DNA from: Anaerolineae bacterium
GTDB taxonomy: Bacteria; Chloroflexota; Anaerolineae; Aggregatilineales; Phototrophicaceae
NCBI GenBank assembly: GCA_014879665.1
Contig: JACSRP010000170.1
Coordinates: 1 to 34,114, forward strand
DNA: 34,114 nucleotides
Direction of reading: 5' to 3'
The notes under the pieces: model-generated
What the model saw: the letters and a program-made list of their open reading frames with translations, nothing else
The model's database searches: none
What the model was told of the DNA's origin: nothing
Program-made: the position numbers and the translations under genes
Shown here: positions 31,028 through 34,114 of the stretch, in pieces
Numbering within the stretch: the stretch's first letter is position 1
How the letters are laid out: every line of letters begins with the position of its first letter

Positions 31028-31747
31028 ATGGCAATTTATGACGATGGTCGTTTCAAGATAGTTACCGAAGACTCATTATCGAACATTCAGATATTCAAGA
31101 GTCTTAGCCTACCAACGCGCCGTTGTATTGCGCAGAATGCGGTGGCGGTTGAGTATCTTGCGGGTGTCGATCTCTACCGGCAGTCAGACCCACCCACCGG
31201 GCTATTCGCGCTGCAAGCGGGGCGGGTGAAGTTATACCGTCAATCAAAAAAGAAATGTCAGATTCTGGCGCTGCCGATGCCGGGCGATTGTTTCGGCGCG
31301 GAGTCGCTGCCCACCGGTGCGCCTAGTCCGTATTCTGCAACTACGCTCATGCCTGTGGTTATCGTTCATTTGAGACATGACTGCCTACAACACCTGCTGG
31401 ATGAACATACTGATTTTCGGGATGTATTTCTTCAATTAATTATTGATCGGCTCAAACAATTTGTGACGCTGGTGCATGATCTGGCCTTCCGCGACGTAAC
31501 TTCACGCCTCGCAACTGTTTTGAGCCTTCGCGCCGAAGTTGAAGGGCTGCCCCATCACGAAGGCATCATCTACGATCGTCTCCTGTCCCAGCAAGAATTT
31601 GCCGATATGGTAGGTACAGCCCGTGAGGTCGTCTATCGCACTTTTAAGAAATTCGAAGCGGACGGGCTGGTGCAGATGACTCGAAGCAGTATCCTCGTCT
31701 ATGATCTGGATACTCTCCGCGCAATTGCCCTTCAGGAAGCCCATTAG
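31028..31747 (+). CDS. Crp/Fnr-family transcriptional regulator B
   Basis: A 239-residue regulator with the same layout as its upstream neighbour: sensor beta-roll (about 25-120), dimer helix (about 125-165) and winged helix with recognition segment VGTAREVVYRTFKKF (195-209). The R-E-x-x-x-R signature again predicts a TGTGA-type half-site. The cAMP-pocket Glu and Arg are not recognisable (FGAESLPTGAPSPYSATTL). Cysteines at 33, 77, 88 and 119 lie in the sensor domain; C88 falls just before the FG turn, the same place as C93 of regulator A. The two are diverged paralogues rather than a recent duplication. The start at 31028 has no ribosome site, but a -10 box ends seven bases upstream. It converges on the GH35 gene with 32 bases between. 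Confidence 0.88.
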   Translation: MAIYDDGRFKIVTEDSLSNIQIFKSLSLPTRRCIAQNAVAVEYLAGVDLYRQSDPPTGLFALQAGRVKLYRQSKKKCQILALPMPGDCFGAESLPTGAPSPYSATTLMPVVIVHLRHDCLQHLLDEHTDFRDVFLQLIIDRLKQFVTLVHDLAFRDVTSRLATVLSLRAEVEGLPHHEGIIYDRLLSQQEFADMVGTAREVVYRTFKKFEADGLVQMTRSSILVYDLDTLRAIALQEAH

Positions 31748-31779
31748 CCGGCGATCCGTTCATCGTGCGGGCAAAGAAA

Positions 31780-34104
31780 CTACCCCGACAGATTCGCAGC
31801 GGTGAACACAAGCTGACCGGCAGTTCCATGACATTCTACGCGGCGATCATCAATCTGCCGCACAATCAGCGCGCTGTCGCAGAAATAGCCGCTAAGACTC
31901 ACCTCTGCGAAAAATTCTAGCTGCGCCGTCTTTAATATGACCTTTGAGCCATCTTGGATCACCTCGGTGATCTCCGATGTGACGTAATGAATGTGTATTC
32001 CCGAACGCAGCTGCCATTCCAACGGCAGTATCGTGCCTCGCCGTGCTGGAAGCGCAATAGGATGCCCGCCAAATAAAGCACCCTCCCCATTCGAAATCAC
32101 CGTTTCAAACGGGTCATCCTGATAATTGTTAATGAACAAGAACCTGCCGCGCGCCCCGCGCGAAAGCCGCACATCTGCCCATTCGCTCAGCACAAATTGA
32201 GGTGCGCAGCCCATCCGGCTCGCCATCCGATCCAGAATATTCAGATCGTCAAGCGTGTTTGCAGACAGCGCCGCGCCCAATACCATCACTTCCCCTGCGC
32301 CCAACCGCTGCGTGAACCCGACGGTTTGCCCTGTGGCCGTTATCGCAAATCGCCCATCAAAATTTCCGGTATACGCCTCTAGAAAGGTAACCGGAACCTG
32401 TTCGTCATCAAAAATTTGTATCTCAACCGGTTCGAACTGCGTCATCTGGCTCATACCGGTGATCTGCAAAGCATCCTGTAAAATAGTACAGGGCGCGTGA
32501 TCGATAGTTTTCTCGCACATACGCCCCACTAGTATCAGCCGCCCACCCTTTTCGACATATTTCACCAGCTTTTGCTGTACAGCCGCATCGCACTGTTTTT
32601 CCATCATCACCCATAAAGTAGGTGTAATCGAAGGGTCAATCTCAGCCCGCGAAAGCTCTACCGCATCAAACGCGCGGTGTGTGAGCGCCAGCCCACGCGC
32701 GATAAAGTCAAACAAAATACCATTCCGCTGGTGTGTGAGAACGTCAGTTGTCGGGCGCGTCCATTCATTGTTGACTTCGGTCATGAAGTCATCAAGCAAG
32801 AATCCAATCGTGGTGGTTCTGGTAGGCGCGGATTTAATCAAATCTGCGCCATATGCAGCGATCACGTTCGAGAGTTCAGCATAGCGCCGATAATGCCGCC
32901 GCGTGGTCCCATCTTTACGAACCGGGTGTCCCCAGTTGTGCCGCCTAGCCGGGCTGATCCCCGGATCATTTTCGCCATCAAAAAATAGATAGTGGTTAAT
33001 CGCGCGCATGCCGCCAGCGATGCTCAAGCGGCTGTGAAGATCGTAGAGCGAAGATTGCGCGCCGCTAAAATCCTGATTGCCCCCCGCCTGAAATTCAATC
33101 GAAAACAGCGCCTGCTCAGGATTCTGCAAAGCAGCAACCATGGCATTCACCAGCAGTATCTGGTGAAAGTTCCCTTCCCCGATGAATATCGGATAGACAT
33201 CGGTTGCGCTGATCATGCCCTCTAGCGCCATCACATCCACGAGCTGCGATAAACCAATAGGGAAGGTTTTGCCGCCGTTGCCAAAGCCATGAATATTAAT
33301 GACCGGCGGCACCTCCATGCCATGTGCCTTCGCCCGCGCCCACAGATGAGCTGCATAATCTTGCAGATAGCCGCGATAGAATCGCCGGTAATCTTCGATC
33401 AGCCGTTCGCCATATGGCAATTGCGGCATCCGGATCTGCTGCGATAGAAAATTCGGCAGATCCGCCGTCGGGTAATACTCGGTCAGGCGTTCGCTGTATG
33501 TTTCTCGCAAATAGGCGGCGAAACGGCCGGCCGTATCCGGGTTCAGGTCAACGATATTGCGCACCCACTGCAACATTCCCATCTCGTTATCAAGCTGGAT
33601 CAGGATGATCTTGCCGCCCTGCGTGATCTGGCGGGGCGACAGCACTTGAAATACCGCCTCGTACCATCGCTCGACGCCGTTCAGGAAATCAGGATGCAGG
33701 TAGCTGGCTATATTCTGCGTCTCGCCGCGCTGATTGATAAAAGCGATATTTGGATTGCTGCTAAACAGCCATGGGGGTATGCCTTCATTGATCGTCTCAG
33801 CCATGATGTACGGGCCGGGGCGAGCGATGATATAGAAATCCATGCGGGTTGCCAGATCAAGAAACCCGACCAGATCGCGCATCGGGTGGGTATGCCCATC
33901 CAGATCGAAAATATCCGACTGCGGTTGGTGCCATAGCCACGGGATATAAGCGGCAACGGTATTAAAACCCGCGCCGCGCAGCAGGCTCAACCGGTGTTCC
34001 CACTGATCAGCGGGAGTCCGGAAATAATGAAACTCCCCCGCATTGATGAAGCAGGGCTGGTCATTCAGCCAGAACAAGCCGTCTTTAGTATAAAAGTTGC
34101 CCAT
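31780..34104 (-). CDS. Glycoside hydrolase family 35 beta-galactosidase
   Basis: A 774-residue enzyme, complete within the window: ATG at 34104 with AAGG six bases upstream, just inside the edge. The N-terminal TIM barrel shows GH35 marks: FINAGEFHYFRTP (19-31), FNTVAAYIPWLWHQP (47-61), ARPGPYIMAE (94-103) and ILIQLDNEMGM with acid/base E174. The usual family form there is Q-x-E-N-E-Y-G, so the first Glu is Asp here. The nucleophile is in LFSIEFQAGG (E337). Beta-sandwich domains follow from about 450. It cleaves terminal beta-galactosyl residues. There is no signal peptide, so probably cytoplasmic, acting on imported oligosaccharides. The gene continues the galactose-related theme of the window but is not in the operons of region B. 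Confidence 0.9.
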   Translation of the reverse strand: MGNFYTKDGLFWLNDQPCFINAGEFHYFRTPADQWEHRLSLLRGAGFNTVAAYIPWLWHQPQSDIFDLDGHTHPMRDLVGFLDLATRMDFYIIARPGPYIMAETINEGIPPWLFSSNPNIAFINQRGETQNIASYLHPDFLNGVERWYEAVFQVLSPRQITQGGKIILIQLDNEMGMLQWVRNIVDLNPDTAGRFAAYLRETYSERLTEYYPTADLPNFLSQQIRMPQLPYGERLIEDYRRFYRGYLQDYAAHLWARAKAHGMEVPPVINIHGFGNGGKTFPIGLSQLVDVMALEGMISATDVYPIFIGEGNFHQILLVNAMVAALQNPEQALFSIEFQAGGNQDFSGAQSSLYDLHSRLSIAGGMRAINHYLFFDGENDPGISPARRHNWGHPVRKDGTTRRHYRRYAELSNVIAAYGADLIKSAPTRTTTIGFLLDDFMTEVNNEWTRPTTDVLTHQRNGILFDFIARGLALTHRAFDAVELSRAEIDPSITPTLWVMMEKQCDAAVQQKLVKYVEKGGRLILVGRMCEKTIDHAPCTILQDALQITGMSQMTQFEPVEIQIFDDEQVPVTFLEAYTGNFDGRFAITATGQTVGFTQRLGAGEVMVLGAALSANTLDDLNILDRMASRMGCAPQFVLSEWADVRLSRGARGRFLFINNYQDDPFETVISNGEGALFGGHPIALPARRGTILPLEWQLRSGIHIHYVTSEITEVIQDGSKVILKTAQLEFFAEVSLSGYFCDSALIVRQIDDRRVECHGTAGQLVFTAANLSG

Positions 34105-34114
34105 CTGAAGCCTT

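Noticed and set aside
1..34114. Mobile elements, prophage, CRISPR arrays, tRNA or rRNA genes
   Set aside because: No transposase, integrase, regularly spaced repeats or RNA-gene signatures were seen on reading the whole window.

Overview
The window is about 34 kb of bacterial DNA packed with carbohydrate-uptake and carbohydrate-breakdown genes. Two ABC import systems, four or five putative glycoside hydrolases (GH4, GH114-like, GH2, GH35), two SIS-domain sugar-phosphate enzymes and regulators of three families (GntR, DeoR, two Crp/Fnr) are present. Signal peptides end in Ala-x-Gln (type I cleavage, no lipobox) and one importer is oligopeptide-type with a fused double ATPase. This fits a free-living heterotroph, and by general resemblance a member of the Chloroflexota (Anaerolineae-like). 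That placement is inference only; there is no rRNA or marker gene. No tRNA, rRNA, CRISPR array, insertion sequence or phage gene was seen.

Region A (1-9257) is a divergent unit. Leftward run a TTG-started SIS isomerase/deaminase and the first 28 codons of a GntR regulator cut by the window edge. Rightward run a family-5 solute-binding protein, OppB- and OppC-like permeases, a fused DppD-DppF-like ATPase and a CehA/McbA-type PHP metallohydrolase. Between them lie two copies of the palindrome ATATAC-NN-GTATAT, each covering the TATACT -10 box of one of the two divergent promoters, so the GntR protein probably controls both arms.

Region B (9373-20203) is a second divergent unit and the best candidate for a coherent pathway. 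Leftward: GH4 glycosidase, PfkB kinase, LacD-type aldolase, amidohydrolase, DeoR regulator. Rightward: AgaS-like SIS enzyme, family-1 binding protein, two permeases (the first with an unusual N-terminal membrane extension) and a secreted GH114-like protein of the polygalactosaminidase group. An AgaS-type deaminase, a tagatose-6-phosphate-type kinase, a tagatose-bisphosphate-type aldolase, an AgaR-family regulator and a polygalactosaminidase relative together suggest a locus for galactosamine-containing polymers or oligomers. The importer has no ATPase of its own here. The two operons appear to share overlapping -35 boxes inside the palindrome TTGCATTGCAA.

Region C (20476-26234) holds a tryptophanase and then a tight, poorly understood four-gene operon: CopD-like membrane protein, B12-binding-type radical SAM protein, lysine/saccharopine-dehydrogenase-like protein and metallo-beta-lactamase-fold protein. 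Region D (26283-34104) holds a GH2 glycosidase, a PuuB-like FAD oxidoreductase, two tandem Crp/Fnr regulators and a GH35 beta-galactosidase.

Three sites of the form TGTGA-N6-TCACA (at 21995, 28643 and 30979) each lie exactly 21 bases before a good -10 box. Both Crp/Fnr proteins carry the R-E-x-x-x-R recognition-helix signature known to read TGTGA. The window therefore appears to contain a small local Crp-type regulon, including a probably leaderless promoter for the second regulator whose operator overlaps the stop codon of the first.
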